A stretch of DNA of 64,000 bases from Cohnella lupini (GTDB lineage: Bacteria; Bacillota; Bacilli; Paenibacillales; Paenibacillaceae), in the NCBI RefSeq assembly GCF_003386205.1, contig NZ_QRDY01000022.1, positions 1 through 64,000 of the forward strand. Direction: 5' to 3'. The notes under the pieces are model-generated. The model made no database searches. It was not told where the DNA came from and saw only the letters and a program-made list of their open reading frames with translations. The position numbers and the translations under genes are program-made. Below, piece by piece: positions 8,858-17,554 of the stretch (within the stretch, counting starts at the first letter, position 1; each line of letters begins with the position of its first letter).

Positions 8858-9361
8858 ATGCAATACGCGAATTACGAAATCGTTCACGCCTCCAGAGAGG
8901 ATTTGGCCTCTATCGTCGACATTTACAATACGACGATCGATAGCCGCATGGTGACGGCCGACTTAGAGCCGGTTACCGTAGAGAGCCGAGAGAAATGGTT
9001 CGACGAGCATTCCGAGTTTCGCAGACCGCTATGGGTAATGAAGGAGGAGGGCCATATAATTGCTTGGCTAAGCTTCTCTTCGTTCCATAGCCGCGCGGCA
9101 TACGATGCGACGGCGGAGATCAGCATCTATATTTCGCCAAGTCACCGCTCCAAGGGAATCGGGAGCGTATTTCTACGGAAGGCGCTCGAAGAATGCCCGC
9201 GATTGGACATTCGGAATATCGTAGCGCTCGTATTCGGTCACAACGGGCCTAGCTTGTCTTTGCTTAGGAAATTCGGCTTCGAGCAATGGGGATTGCTTCC
9301 CGGAGTGGCGAACCTGGACGGAATCGATAGGGATCTAGTCATGATGGGCAAGAAAATATAA
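8858..9361 (+). CDS. GNAT family N-acetyltransferase (phosphinothricin acetyltransferase-like)
   Basis: A GCN5-type acetyltransferase of about 167 residues. The acetyl-CoA loop reads SHRSKGIGS (R/Q-x-x-G-x-G), followed by the A-region helix and N-x-x-S-L-x-L-x-x-K-F-G-F ([15 protein letters not shown]). The order and the early [14 protein letters not shown] stretch resemble the phosphinothricin/methionine sulfoximine acetyltransferase group. An in-frame ATG at 8843 exists, but its AGGAG is 14 bases away; the ATG at 8858 has GGAG at a 9-base spacing and is preferred. It is the last gene of the plus-strand run, with a terminator after it. Confidence 0.85.
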   Translation: MQYANYEIVHASREDLASIVDIYNTTIDSRMVTADLEPVTVESREKWFDEHSEFRRPLWVMKEEGHIIAWLSFSSFHSRAAYDATAEISIYISPSHRSKGIGSVFLRKALEECPRLDIRNIVALVFGHNGPSLSLLRKFGFEQWGLLPGVANLDGIDRDLVMMGKKI

Positions 9362-9384
9362 CCGCTATTCATACTTCATAGAAA

Positions 9385-9430
9385 AGGACTGCCCTCCAAG
9401 TCTTCGACTTGAAAGGCAGTCCTCGTTATT
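9385..9430. terminator. Bidirectional terminator between GNAT gene and yfmM
   Basis: The arms AGGACTGCC (9385-9393) and GGCAGTCCT (9415-9423) pair perfectly and enclose a second small stem (CAAGTC/GACTTG). T-rich sequence follows on both strands. The genes on either side converge here. Confidence 0.85.
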
Positions 9431-10987
9431 TTAGAAAACCTTGGTCGTCCAAGATTCGCAATTCCATATTTCCGTCGCCACTTCCCGATAAAATTCAGGT
9501 TCATGGCTGATGAGAAGAATGCTCCCTTTATAAGCTTGCAAGGCGCGTTGCAATTCATCCTTGGCATCGACGTCAAGGTGATTGGTCGGCTCATCGAGCA
9601 CGAGCAGGTTCGTTTCTTTGTTAATTAAGTTGCATAACCGAACCTTGGCTTTCTCGCCTCCGCTTAAGACGGAAACCTTGCTCTCGATATGTTTGGTCGT
9701 TAATCCGCACTTTGCAAGCGCCGCGCGAACCTCGAACTGAGTCATCGAAGGGAAGTTCTTCCATACGGCCTCGATGCAGGTTTCGTCCGCTCCGCCCTTA
9801 ATTTCTTGCTCGAAATATCCGGTAAATAGATTGTCTCCTTGCTTAACCGAACCGGAAAGCGCAGGGATCTCGCCTAGTAAGCTTCTAAGCAAAGTTGTTT
9901 TACCGATTCCGTTAGCTCCGACGATGGCGATCTTCTGTCCGCGTTCCATCAACAAATCGATATTGCGGCACAGCGGCTCTTCGTAACCGATGACCAGATT
10001 TTTAGCTTCGAAAATAAGACGACCGGATGTCCGGGCTTCCTTAAACCGAAACTCCGGTTTCGGTTTCTCGCGCGCAAGCTCGATGATGTCCATATTATCC
10101 AGCTTCTTCTGTCTGGACATCGCCATGTTGCGCGTGGATACGCGAGCTTTGTTGCGAGCCACGAAATCCTTGAGATCGTCGATTTCTTGCTGCTGGCGCT
10201 TGAACGCCGATTCCAACTGCTGCTTCTTGGCTTCGTGCAGCAAGAGGAAGTTGTCGTAATCGCCGACATAACGGTTGATCTCTTGATTGCCCATGTGGTA
10301 AATCAAGTTGATTACGCTATTCAAGAAGGGGATATCATGGGATACGAGGATGAAGGCATTCTCGTATTCCTGCAGATAACGTTTAAGCCACTCGATATGC
10401 TGCTCGTCTAAGTAGTTCGTCGGCTCATCGAGAAGCAGAATGTCGGGTTTCTCGAGCAACAGCTTCGCGAGCAGTACCTTCGTGCGCTGGCCGCCGCTAA
10501 GATCATGAACGTCCCGGTCCAATCCGATATCTCCAAGTCCGAGACCGCGGGCGATTTCTTCGACTTTAGCATCGATCAGATAGAAATCGTTCGACGTCAG
10601 CGTATCCTGGATCGTTCCGACTTCTTCGAGCAATACTTCCAGTTCTTCCGGCGTCGCCGTTCCCATCTTGTCGTACATTTCATTCATTTCGGTCTCGAGA
10701 TCCATTAAATACTGGAAAGCGCCGCGGAGTACGTCGCGAATCGTCATTCCCTTATGCAGGACGGAATGCTGATCCAGATACCCGACTCGAACCTTCTTCG
10801 ACCATTCGACTTTGCCCGCATCCGGCTCCAGGCTTCCCGTAATGATGTTCATGAACGTGGATTTGCCTTCGCCGTTGGCGCCGATCAGTCCTACGTGCTC
10901 GCCTTTGAGCAGACGGAAGGAAACGTCGTTGAATATGGCACGGTCGCCGAAACCGTGAGTTAAATTTTTAACCGTTAGTATACTCAT
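9431..10987 (-). CDS. yfmM: ABC-F family ATPase, YfmM type
   Basis: A 518-residue soluble protein with two ABC ATPase domains joined by a charged linker (about 240-320), the layout of ABC-F proteins. Each half has Walker A (GANGEGKST; GANGIGKTT), an LSGG signature (LSGGQRTK; LSGGEKAK) and Walker B followed by DEPTNYLD / DEPTNHLD. There are no membrane segments. Length and the sequence around the first Walker A agree with what I recall of B. subtilis YfmM. ABC-F proteins act on the ribosome, resolving stalled or drug-bound translation; the target here is not known. AAAGGTG lies before the ATG on the minus strand. Confidence 0.9.
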   Translation of the reverse strand: MSILTVKNLTHGFGDRAIFNDVSFRLLKGEHVGLIGANGEGKSTFMNIITGSLEPDAGKVEWSKKVRVGYLDQHSVLHKGMTIRDVLRGAFQYLMDLETEMNEMYDKMGTATPEELEVLLEEVGTIQDTLTSNDFYLIDAKVEEIARGLGLGDIGLDRDVHDLSGGQRTKVLLAKLLLEKPDILLLDEPTNYLDEQHIEWLKRYLQEYENAFILVSHDIPFLNSVINLIYHMGNQEINRYVGDYDNFLLLHEAKKQQLESAFKRQQQEIDDLKDFVARNKARVSTRNMAMSRQKKLDNMDIIELAREKPKPEFRFKEARTSGRLIFEAKNLVIGYEEPLCRNIDLLMERGQKIAIVGANGIGKTTLLRSLLGEIPALSGSVKQGDNLFTGYFEQEIKGGADETCIEAVWKNFPSMTQFEVRAALAKCGLTTKHIESKVSVLSGGEKAKVRLCNLINKETNLLVLDEPTNHLDVDAKDELQRALQAYKGSILLISHEPEFYREVATEIWNCESWTTKVF

Positions 10988-11093
10988 GAATAGACACCTT
11001 TTTCTCGATAGTTCGGATTATGCACACTAATTTTTATTATAATCTCCATATGGGTGAAAACTCAACGATTTCCGTTCGGATCGGAAGGACGGG

Positions 11094-11099
11094 TATAAT
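11094..11099 (+). promoter_or_regulatory. Possible -10 element of the lipoprotein gene
   Basis: TATAAT at 11094-11099 lies 50 bases before the lipoprotein start codon. No good -35 sequence is visible 17 bases upstream, so the call is tentative. Confidence 0.35.
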
Positions 11100-11148
11100 A
11101 GAAGAAGCCATCGGCTTCGGGAAGACAAGTTCATTAGGAGGAACGAAA

Positions 11149-12036
11149 ATGTACAAGATGATACTGTTAATTCTAACCGTCGGGCTGTTGTTGACGGGCT
11201 GCGGGGGGAACGATGCGGCGGATAACGCTACGCAACCTTCGCAAGAGGAATCCGCGTCCGCGTCTCCAACGAGTTCGACGACGGCAACTCCATCCGCGAC
11301 GCCGACATCCGAGTCATCGCCTGATGCAGCTAGTCTGCTTGACATCGAGCAACTGGCGAATACGTTCGCTTTTGCGGATAAGGATGGATCGCGTCTGATA
11401 TCGATCGGGGGTCAGGAGGGCGAGAGTCCGTCTTCCGAAATCATGAAGGAGATGAATACGGCAATCGGAGAATATGGTCAAGTTCTTACGATTCGTTACG
11501 TCGAGCATCAATCCCGGACCGACAAGGACAATGGACGACAAGCCGCCAATAATTTCGATAATCTGGAAGGGTCCATCTACGAGGTCGTCTCCGGTGAAGC
11601 GGTCGCCGACGCGAGTTACTATTTAATCCAAGATGCAAGCGTCGATCTGAAATCGCTCATTCCTATCGCGCCGCAGAAGCCGCTGACTCCGCCTATGGGT
11701 ATTTCGAAGGCGATAGCGGAATCGCATGGGAGGGAGGTCGCCAGCAGTTGGTTGATCGCCTCGACCCAAATAGGCCAACAGATCTACTTGGTTCAATTCG
11801 AACGGCAAGAAGATCAAATGTTGGCCAGCTTGGCTGTTCTGGAGCAAGGCAATTGGACGTTTATGGATTATCCGGCAACCTATAACGAGAATTCGACTTG
11901 GCGAGTAGACGACCAAGGCGTCATCTCGCCGGACATGTTCTCATTCCTGTTCGCCGCCCGCCGAAGGTTTGGTGCTCGGCGTAAAGTGGATGGGGGCGGA
12001 GGGAGAGAATCTCACGTTGCTGCAATCCAAGGGTGA
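11149..12036 (+). CDS. Lipoprotein of unknown function, C-terminus frameshifted
   Basis: The start at 11149 has AGGAGG ideally spaced and gives a lipoprotein signal with lipobox LLTGC (Cys18), then a Ser/Thr/Pro-rich linker (about 30-65) as usual for membrane-anchored lipoproteins. The globular part (about 66-265) is not recognised. The present frame ends in an Arg/Gly-rich tail (FAARRRFGARRKVDGG) unlike the rest. If one base near 11955 is skipped, the reading continues as a natural-looking sequence (PPAEGLVLGVKWMG ... KAARYLSPI) to a stop at 12086-12088. So the gene is probably broken by a one-base indel there, or the assembly has an error. Confidence 0.75.
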   Translation: MYKMILLILTVGLLLTGCGGNDAADNATQPSQEESASASPTSSTTATPSATPTSESSPDAASLLDIEQLANTFAFADKDGSRLISIGGQEGESPSSEIMKEMNTAIGEYGQVLTIRYVEHQSRTDKDNGRQAANNFDNLEGSIYEVVSGEAVADASYYLIQDASVDLKSLIPIAPQKPLTPPMGISKAIAESHGREVASSWLIASTQIGQQIYLVQFERQEDQMLASLAVLEQGNWTFMDYPATYNENSTWRVDDQGVISPDMFSFLFAARRRFGARRKVDGGGGRESHVAAIQG

Positions 12037-12080
12037 TCGATTCGATGAAACCGATATTAAAGCTGCTCGCTATCTATCGC

Positions 12081-12440
12081 CTATTTAACGGAATGATAAC
12101 CGCGATCGCCGTACGGTTGAAGCTTCTCGATCCATTGTTCCTCTAACTGTCGCAATTCGTCTTTCTGATTGACGAAGGGATTGTCGCTCGGTTTAAGAAC
12201 TTCCAATACTTCCAAGGCAAAGGCGCCCGCTCCGAATTCGTTCCACTCCGTCTGGAGGAACTTGTTTCTGTGGGTGCCGGAATGCAGCGTTGCGGTCTTT
12301 CCGTTAAGAGATCTCAAATTCGGGGTGCTATGCACGTAGACTTTGCCGTTAGCCGTGTTTCTAATCTGGTAGACGCCGGCTTCGATGGGGATTTCCTTAT
12401 ATTGCTGCACCAATTTCGCTCTATCTTCTTTGCTTTTCAT
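12081..12440 (-). CDS. GIY-YIG nuclease family protein
   Basis: A 119-residue single-domain GIY-YIG protein. The motif halves are GVYQIRN (about 22-28) and KVYVHST (about 33-39), the catalytic-type Arg sits in NLRSL, and the C-terminal Glu is in LEEQWIEKL. The central stretch of the family (HSGTHRNKFLQTEWNEFG) is clear. These small proteins are found widely in Bacillales; their cellular job is unknown, though the fold cleaves DNA. It follows the DUF2087 gene by 12 bases and has its own AGGAG, so the two form an operon. Its 3' end overlaps the extended (frameshifted) end of the lipoprotein gene. Confidence 0.85.
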   Translation of the reverse strand: MKSKEDRAKLVQQYKEIPIEAGVYQIRNTANGKVYVHSTPNLRSLNGKTATLHSGTHRNKFLQTEWNEFGAGAFALEVLEVLKPSDNPFVNQKDELRQLEEQWIEKLQPYGDRGYHSVK

Positions 12441-12452
12441 TCGAAACCGCTC

Positions 12453-13208
12453 CTATTCTTTAAGCCAATATTGACTGCCGTCAGGTTTACGATCGAGAAA
12501 ACCGTATTCGATCATATATCGTCTGATTACGGCGTAATCTTCGTAAGCCGTCTTTAGAATTTCGTTAACTTCTTTCTCCGTATAGATCCGGTCGATCTCG
12601 AATCTCTTGACGAGCTCTCTCATCACGATGATTTTGTGCTTTTCCTTCATCGTGAATTTGGTTAGAGGACCGTCCGTTCCATCCGGAAAATACTTCTTTA
12701 ATGCCTTGTCCGCTTCGTCTTGAGTCACATTGTAACGATCGTCGACCATTCTCGCGGTACGGTGAACGCTAACGATCTCCGGAGCGTGCCGATCCTTATC
12801 CTTCAACAGCTCCATCATCGCCAAGAACACCTTGGATTGGCGTTCCTTTTCCTTAAGCACGAAGCGATGGTTCCGAATGGTGGACGCGCTGCCGATGCTT
12901 AACTCCTCTTGAATCTCGCTATCGCTTTTTCCTTGATGAAATAGACGGAGCAGGCTGTTCTGGTGATCCGTCAATCCGGTCAGCTTCTTATCCAAGCCGA
13001 TCAGAAAGTCGAATACCGATTCATGCGATCGGCCAATATGCCGGCGCATGAATTTCTCAGCATCATAGTAAACCCCGTCCTCCGGATAGATAATGCCGAT
13101 TTCCGTTTTCTTGCCGCATAGCAGACAAACGAATTGTTCGTTTTCTCGTAAATAACCCTGCTTAAGCTCCTCTAAGGAAGAATTCCAGAAAGATTCGGAC
13201 ACGCCCAT
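12453..13208 (-). CDS. DUF2087 domain transcriptional regulator with zinc-finger-like N-terminus
   Basis: A 251-residue three-part protein. Residues 25-65 hold a Cys2-His2-like set (VCLLCGK and HIGRSH). Residues about 78-112 form a LuxR/GerE-type helix-turn-helix (TGLTDHQNSLLRLFHQGKSDSEIQEELSIG). The last 80 residues are a DUF2087 domain (KEKHKIIVMRELVKRF, RIYTEKEVNEIL, IRRYMIEYGFLDRKPDGSQYW), which is often linked to DNA-binding regulators. It heads the pair with the GIY-YIG gene. A palindrome 40-55 bases upstream may be its operator. Targets are unknown. Confidence 0.85.
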   Translation of the reverse strand: MGVSESFWNSSLEELKQGYLRENEQFVCLLCGKKTEIGIIYPEDGVYYDAEKFMRRHIGRSHESVFDFLIGLDKKLTGLTDHQNSLLRLFHQGKSDSEIQEELSIGSASTIRNHRFVLKEKERQSKVFLAMMELLKDKDRHAPEIVSVHRTARMVDDRYNVTQDEADKALKKYFPDGTDGPLTKFTMKEKHKIIVMRELVKRFEIDRIYTEKEVNEILKTAYEDYAVIRRYMIEYGFLDRKPDGSQYWLKE

Positions 13209-13246
13209 TACGCAAACACACCTCTACATCGTTTATTATTTTATAG

Positions 13247-13263
13247 ACAATATATAATATTGT
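13247..13263. promoter_or_regulatory. Palindrome in the DUF2087/hisC intergenic region
   Basis: ACAATAT and ATATTGT are perfect 7-base arms around ATA. It lies between divergent genes, 39 bases upstream of the DUF2087 start. It could be an autoregulatory operator for that regulator or simply an AT-rich promoter; only position and symmetry support it. Confidence 0.35.
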
Positions 13264-13318
13264 TTGTATTTGGTCAACCTTGGAGCAAGTCGGAATAGAC
13301 CTTAGACTTTCGGGATTG

Positions 13319-13324
13319 TATAAT
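13319..13324 (+). promoter_or_regulatory. Possible -10 element of hisC
   Basis: TATAAT at 13319-13324, preceded directly by TTG, lies 38 bases before the hisC start. The -35 region is weak. Confidence 0.4.
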
Positions 13325-13361
13325 CATGGAATAGAGGTCGCAAACGAGGAGGAGCATTCGA

Positions 13362-14420
13362 TTGAGTTCATACTGGAGCGAGCTAACGGCATCGCTTGTC
13401 CCTTACGTGCCTGGGGAGCAACCGAAAGATCAACGATACATCAAGCTGAACACGAACGAGAATCCGTATCCGCCTTCGCCCAAAGCAATCAAGGCTATTC
13501 AAGAGGCGGCCAATGCGGATTTGCGACTTTACCCGGATCCGACGTGCGAAGACTTAAGGGTGGTACTCGCCGACTACTACGGGTTATCCAAGGAGCATAT
13601 CTTCGTAGGAAACGGATCGGATGAAATATTGGCATTCGCGTTTCCGGCTTTTTTCTCCGCTTCTAAGCCGATTCTGTTTCCGGATATAACCTATACGTTC
13701 TATCCCGTGTACGCGAAGCTTTACGGATTGCCATACGAGACGATCGCAACGGACGATAGCTTTAACATCGACCCAGCGATGTATCGGATTCCGAACGGGG
13801 GCATCGTCATTCCGAATCCCAATGCCCCGACGGCGCGTTATATGTTGACGGATTATCTACGGGAGATCCTAGACGCTAACCGGGAACAAGTGGTGATCGT
13901 AGATGAAGCTTATATCGATTTCGGCGGCGAATCCGTCGTTCCTTTCGTGAAGGATTATCCGAATCTGTTGGTCGTACAGACGTTGTCCAAGTCGAGATCG
14001 TTAGCGGGTTTGCGCGTAGGAATGGCGCTCGGACATCCGGATTTGATAGAGGGGTTAAACCGAATCAAGAATTCGTTCAACTCGTATACTCTGGATCGTC
14101 TAGCATTGGCGGGAGCTGTCGCGTCGATCGAGGATCGGGTTTATTTCGAAGAGACGAATCGGAAAGTGATCGCGACGAGAGAGCGATCGTGCGAAGCCGT
14201 GCGGCAAATCGGATTCGAAGTGATAGAGTCTAAAGCGAACTTCCTGTTCATGACGCACCCGTCTCAATCGGCAAAAGAAATATTCGCCACATTGAAGGAC
14301 AGGGGGATTCTCGTAAGATATTTCGATAAACCGAGGATTGAACGTTATTTACGTGTAAGCATCGGCACCGATGACGAGATGGACGCGTTCGTCGCGGCGT
14401 TGCGGGAAATCGCGAGTTAA
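13362..14420 (+). CDS. hisC: Histidinol-phosphate aminotransferase (solitary)
   Basis: A 352-residue class-II aminotransferase of the HisC type. Recognisable are YIKLNTNENPYPPSP near the N-terminus, GNGSDEIL (83-90), DEAYIDF (181-187) and the PLP lysine Lys210 in TLSKSRSLAGLRVG, plus the C-terminal YLRVSIGT. It transfers an amino group from glutamate to imidazole-acetol phosphate in histidine synthesis; HisC-like enzymes can also act on aromatic 2-oxo acids. No other his gene is near, so it may be a paralogue. The start is TTG with GAGGAGGAG 6-8 bases upstream. The next gene begins 17 bases after its stop. Confidence 0.88.
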   Translation: MSSYWSELTASLVPYVPGEQPKDQRYIKLNTNENPYPPSPKAIKAIQEAANADLRLYPDPTCEDLRVVLADYYGLSKEHIFVGNGSDEILAFAFPAFFSASKPILFPDITYTFYPVYAKLYGLPYETIATDDSFNIDPAMYRIPNGGIVIPNPNAPTARYMLTDYLREILDANREQVVIVDEAYIDFGGESVVPFVKDYPNLLVVQTLSKSRSLAGLRVGMALGHPDLIEGLNRIKNSFNSYTLDRLALAGAVASIEDRVYFEETNRKVIATRERSCEAVRQIGFEVIESKANFLFMTHPSQSAKEIFATLKDRGILVRYFDKPRIERYLRVSIGTDDEMDAFVAALREIAS

Positions 14421-14437
14421 GAGAGGGGATGACCGGT

Positions 14438-15529
14438 ATGTCTTACTCTTCGGAGCGTTGGCCGAAATGGGCGGTTGAGGAAGTACGGCTCGCGGAAGCG
14501 AATCCAAAATGGCTTACGATCGGGGAAAGCATGATATCGCGTTTGGAAAATCAATTAATGCCTTACGGCATTAGCGGCTTCGAGCACATTGGAAGCACTG
14601 CGATACCCGGATTGCCCGCAAAACCCATTATCGACATCATGGCGCAAGCGACTTCGTTCTCCGGATTGCCTCGGATCGTAGAAGCTTTGTCCGCCGAAGA
14701 GTGGAAATTCGTACCTCCGGAATTGGATTTAAGAGCTTATCGCAGATTTTTCGTGAAAGTGGACGAAGATCGAAGAGTTGCTCACCTTCATCTATTCTTG
14801 TTAGGAGAGCCGCGTTACGAGGAGCAGTTGATATTCCGAGAAGCGTTGCTTGAAAGAAGGGAATGGGCGATGGCTTACGGACAATTTAAGGTCGAGCTAG
14901 CCGAACGTTATCGCAACGATCGCGAAGCTTACACGCAAGCCAAGGGAAGTTTTGTCGAAAAAATACTACACGAGAAGAAAGTCAAGGTGACGCGTCAAGT
15001 GAGTACGGATGTCAGATTTCCCATCGGTCCCTACCGATTCGAAGGGGCGGTCTCCGAGCAACAACGGACGGATTGGATTTCCGATATCGCCGATCTTCCC
15101 GCAAGGCTGAACGTGGCGCTGGAGGGACTTAACGCCGAACAGCTGGATACCCCTTACCGTCCCGACGGATGGACGGTTAGACAGGTTACCCATCATATCG
15201 CCGACAGCCATTTGAATAGCTTTATGCGATTTAAACTCGCATTAACGGAAGAACAGCCGGCAATCCGGCCGTATTTCGAAGATCGTTGGGCATTACTGGC
15301 GGATACCGCTCAAGCGCCGTTGGAGCTCTCCACGACGCTTATCGCCGCGCTGCACGAGCGCTGGGTGTACCTGCTCCGTTCCATGTCAGACGCTGATTAC
15401 GCGAGAACCTTCTTTCATCCAGAGTCACTGAAGGTGTCCCGCCTGGATTACGCGCTCGGTAATTATTCATGGCATGGCCGTCATCACGTCGGACACATAA
15501 CTTCGTTACGCGACAGAATGGGATGGTAG
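14438..15529 (+). CDS. GrpB (UPF0157) - YfiT/DinB-type hydrolase fusion protein
   Basis: One unbroken reading frame of about 363 residues carries two domains that are normally separate proteins. Residues 1-180 are GrpB/UPF0157-like, a nucleotidyltransferase-fold family, with HIGSTAIPGLPAKPIIDIM near residue 50. Residues about 190-363 resemble YfiT/BstA, a DinB-superfamily putative metal-dependent transferase: FPIGPYRFEG, RPDGWTVRQVTHHIADSH, and HGRHHVGHI near the end supply three metal-binding His. YfiT relatives use bacillithiol-type thiols. The ATG at 14438 is chosen because GAGGGG lies 9 bases upstream; the ATG at 14429 abuts that site. Confidence 0.85.
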   Translation: MSYSSERWPKWAVEEVRLAEANPKWLTIGESMISRLENQLMPYGISGFEHIGSTAIPGLPAKPIIDIMAQATSFSGLPRIVEALSAEEWKFVPPELDLRAYRRFFVKVDEDRRVAHLHLFLLGEPRYEEQLIFREALLERREWAMAYGQFKVELAERYRNDREAYTQAKGSFVEKILHEKKVKVTRQVSTDVRFPIGPYRFEGAVSEQQRTDWISDIADLPARLNVALEGLNAEQLDTPYRPDGWTVRQVTHHIADSHLNSFMRFKLALTEEQPAIRPYFEDRWALLADTAQAPLELSTTLIAALHERWVYLLRSMSDADYARTFFHPESLKVSRLDYALGNYSWHGRHHVGHITSLRDRMGW

Positions 15530-15543
15530 TCGATTTTGATGTT

Positions 15544-17406
15544 CTATACCGGATTGATGAGAGTAGAGAGCTGATTATCCTGCAGCGGTTTGCCGAATAG
15601 ATATCCTTGGGCGAAGTCGCAATGGAGCTTCCTCAAATAGGTTAACTGCTCGTATGTTTCCAAGCCTTCCGCTACGATTCCGTACTTCATTTGCTTGATG
15701 AATTGTATCATTGAACCTGTTACTTCATGTTCGGTAGCGTTTCCAATATCATGAATGAAGCTTTTATCTATCTTGATAAGATGAAAAGGCAGCTTCCGCA
15801 AATAGTTCATCGAAGAGAATCCCCTTCCGAAATCATCCAACGCCAATCGTACGCCAAGGCTTTGCAGGCTCTTTAATTGGCGTTCTGCGATGTCAAGAGT
15901 GTCCAGAAGCGAGCTCTCGGTCAATTCCAGTTCTAACCGTTCGGCGTGTAAGCCAGACGCCGTCAACGCGTTCGACACCTGCGTCGGAAACTGCTCGTCA
16001 AGAAGCTGAATGCCGGATATATTCACGGAAATCGTCAGTGTGGATGGAGAAGGAGCCAGGCGTTGCAACGTCTCGCAGGCTTGACGTAAAGCCCATTGCC
16101 CGATCGGAAGAATTAAACGCGTTTCCTCCGCTACCGGGATAAAGTCGCTAGGCGGAATGCAGCCCAAGTCCGGATGATTCCACCTCATCAAAGCTTCGAA
16201 TCCTCTAAGCGCACCGGTTTGCAATTCATACTGAGGTTGATATTGCAAAGATAGCTGATTTTCCTTTAACGCAGATCTAAGATATACCTCAATTAAGGTA
16301 CGATGACGAATTTGTTCCGTCAGCTTCTCATGATATTGAACGGTTTGGTTAACCCCCGTTTCTTGGGCATGCTTCAAAGCCGCGTAAGCGTGGGGCAACA
16401 TTCTATCAATCGTAATATCTTCCCCGTTATAAGACTTCATTCCGGTGCTGATCGTAATATGGCACAACTGATGCTCGACGAGATAGGGCGAGGACAATAA
16501 GGTTTGCATCTCGTTCCAGTATTCCGAGTCGAATTCAGGAAGCTTCCTCTTGGTCGGATCGACCAGGCAGATCAGAAATTGTTCGCCTTCTAACCTGCAC
16601 GCCGAACCGCCTTCAGGGAGCCAATGCGTTATTCTCTTGCTTATTTGTTTAAGGAGTTCGTTCTTAACGGCCATCGTGTTCAGGGCGCTTATCGTCTTGA
16701 ATCCATCGATATGAATAAGGGTCAGCACGAAAGGAGTTCTCGTCTTGATCAGCTTCTGTAGGGATGACTTGAATGGCTTGAATTGCGGAAAACCCGTGAT
16801 ATCATCGACGATGAATTCTCTTTGCCTTTTCCATTCCACATTCATGAAGTAATGAAAGAAGATCGATGCAAGCGGGTACATGACAATTAAAATAACGGAA
16901 TAGTGTTTTATCATGTAACTGCGGTTTACTTCGGGAAGCATCCAGGACCAAGCCAAGCTATTAAGCAATATAAGAATTCCGATAGCTATGGGATTTACGA
17001 GTTGGAAAGAATGTCTACGATCGGCATGTCGAGAATATTGGAATAATATACCGATGAGCGCGGCGGAAACAGAAGCGCCAACGCCTGCCGGCATCCCTAT
17101 ACCGCCTAGATACACGCGATAGACGACAACGCACGCCAAAGTCACTATAGCGGATATCGGTCCGCCAATCCATGCCGATAAAGCCGTTATGATATTCTTT
17201 ATGCTGACGATAGAACCCTCGCCGGCATGAATCGGCATCATCATCGATAAGACTCCCGCAGCTCCGAATAGCAAGCCGATAACCAGCTTCCTCATGGACG
17301 GATTCCAATGAATGAGGGAAGGGTATAGACGGTTGCCGATCAATATGAAAACGATTACAACAGTCATGTTTTGAACAAGGCTAACAAGTTTTTCCCACCC
17401 CGTCAT
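15544..17406 (-). CDS. Membrane EAL-domain cyclic di-GMP phosphodiesterase with degenerate GGDEF
   Basis: A 620-residue signalling protein. Residues 1-190 contain six or seven membrane segments of the 5TM-5TMR_LYT type (IKNIITALSAWIGGPISAI ... VGASVSAALIGILFQY). Residues about 200-355 are a GGDEF-like domain whose active-site motif is degenerate (RLEGEQFL), so it should not make cyclic di-GMP. Residues about 365-615 are an EAL domain with FEALMRW, DDFGRGFSSM, IDKSFI and EGLET all present, so phosphodiesterase activity is likely. GGAGGG precedes the ATG. It probably lowers cyclic di-GMP in response to a membrane or ligand cue. It ends 14 bases from the convergent fusion gene. Confidence 0.9.
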   Translation of the reverse strand: MTGWEKLVSLVQNMTVVIVFILIGNRLYPSLIHWNPSMRKLVIGLLFGAAGVLSMMMPIHAGEGSIVSIKNIITALSAWIGGPISAIVTLACVVVYRVYLGGIGMPAGVGASVSAALIGILFQYSRHADRRHSFQLVNPIAIGILILLNSLAWSWMLPEVNRSYMIKHYSVILIVMYPLASIFFHYFMNVEWKRQREFIVDDITGFPQFKPFKSSLQKLIKTRTPFVLTLIHIDGFKTISALNTMAVKNELLKQISKRITHWLPEGGSACRLEGEQFLICLVDPTKRKLPEFDSEYWNEMQTLLSSPYLVEHQLCHITISTGMKSYNGEDITIDRMLPHAYAALKHAQETGVNQTVQYHEKLTEQIRHRTLIEVYLRSALKENQLSLQYQPQYELQTGALRGFEALMRWNHPDLGCIPPSDFIPVAEETRLILPIGQWALRQACETLQRLAPSPSTLTISVNISGIQLLDEQFPTQVSNALTASGLHAERLELELTESSLLDTLDIAERQLKSLQSLGVRLALDDFGRGFSSMNYLRKLPFHLIKIDKSFIHDIGNATEHEVTGSMIQFIKQMKYGIVAEGLETYEQLTYLRKLHCDFAQGYLFGKPLQDNQLSTLINPV

Positions 17407-17507
17407 GGCAATCCCTCCAACTATACTTACTAATCCCTAAGTATGCGCGATAATCGTTTGGAAAGTTACGGGGCAATTGTTAGTGTTCAAGAAGAAGGGA
17501 GTAGGCA

Positions 17508-17535
17508 CAAAAAAGACTCCTGTGGGAAGGAGCCT
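17508..17535 (-). terminator. Terminator of the 17555 response regulator gene
   Basis: On the minus strand AGGCTCC and GGAGTCT pair (one G-U) around an 8-base loop and run into TTTTTT. It lies 20 bases after the regulator stop codon. Confidence 0.8.
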
Positions 17536-17554
17536 GTTATGTATCCTATGAGAT

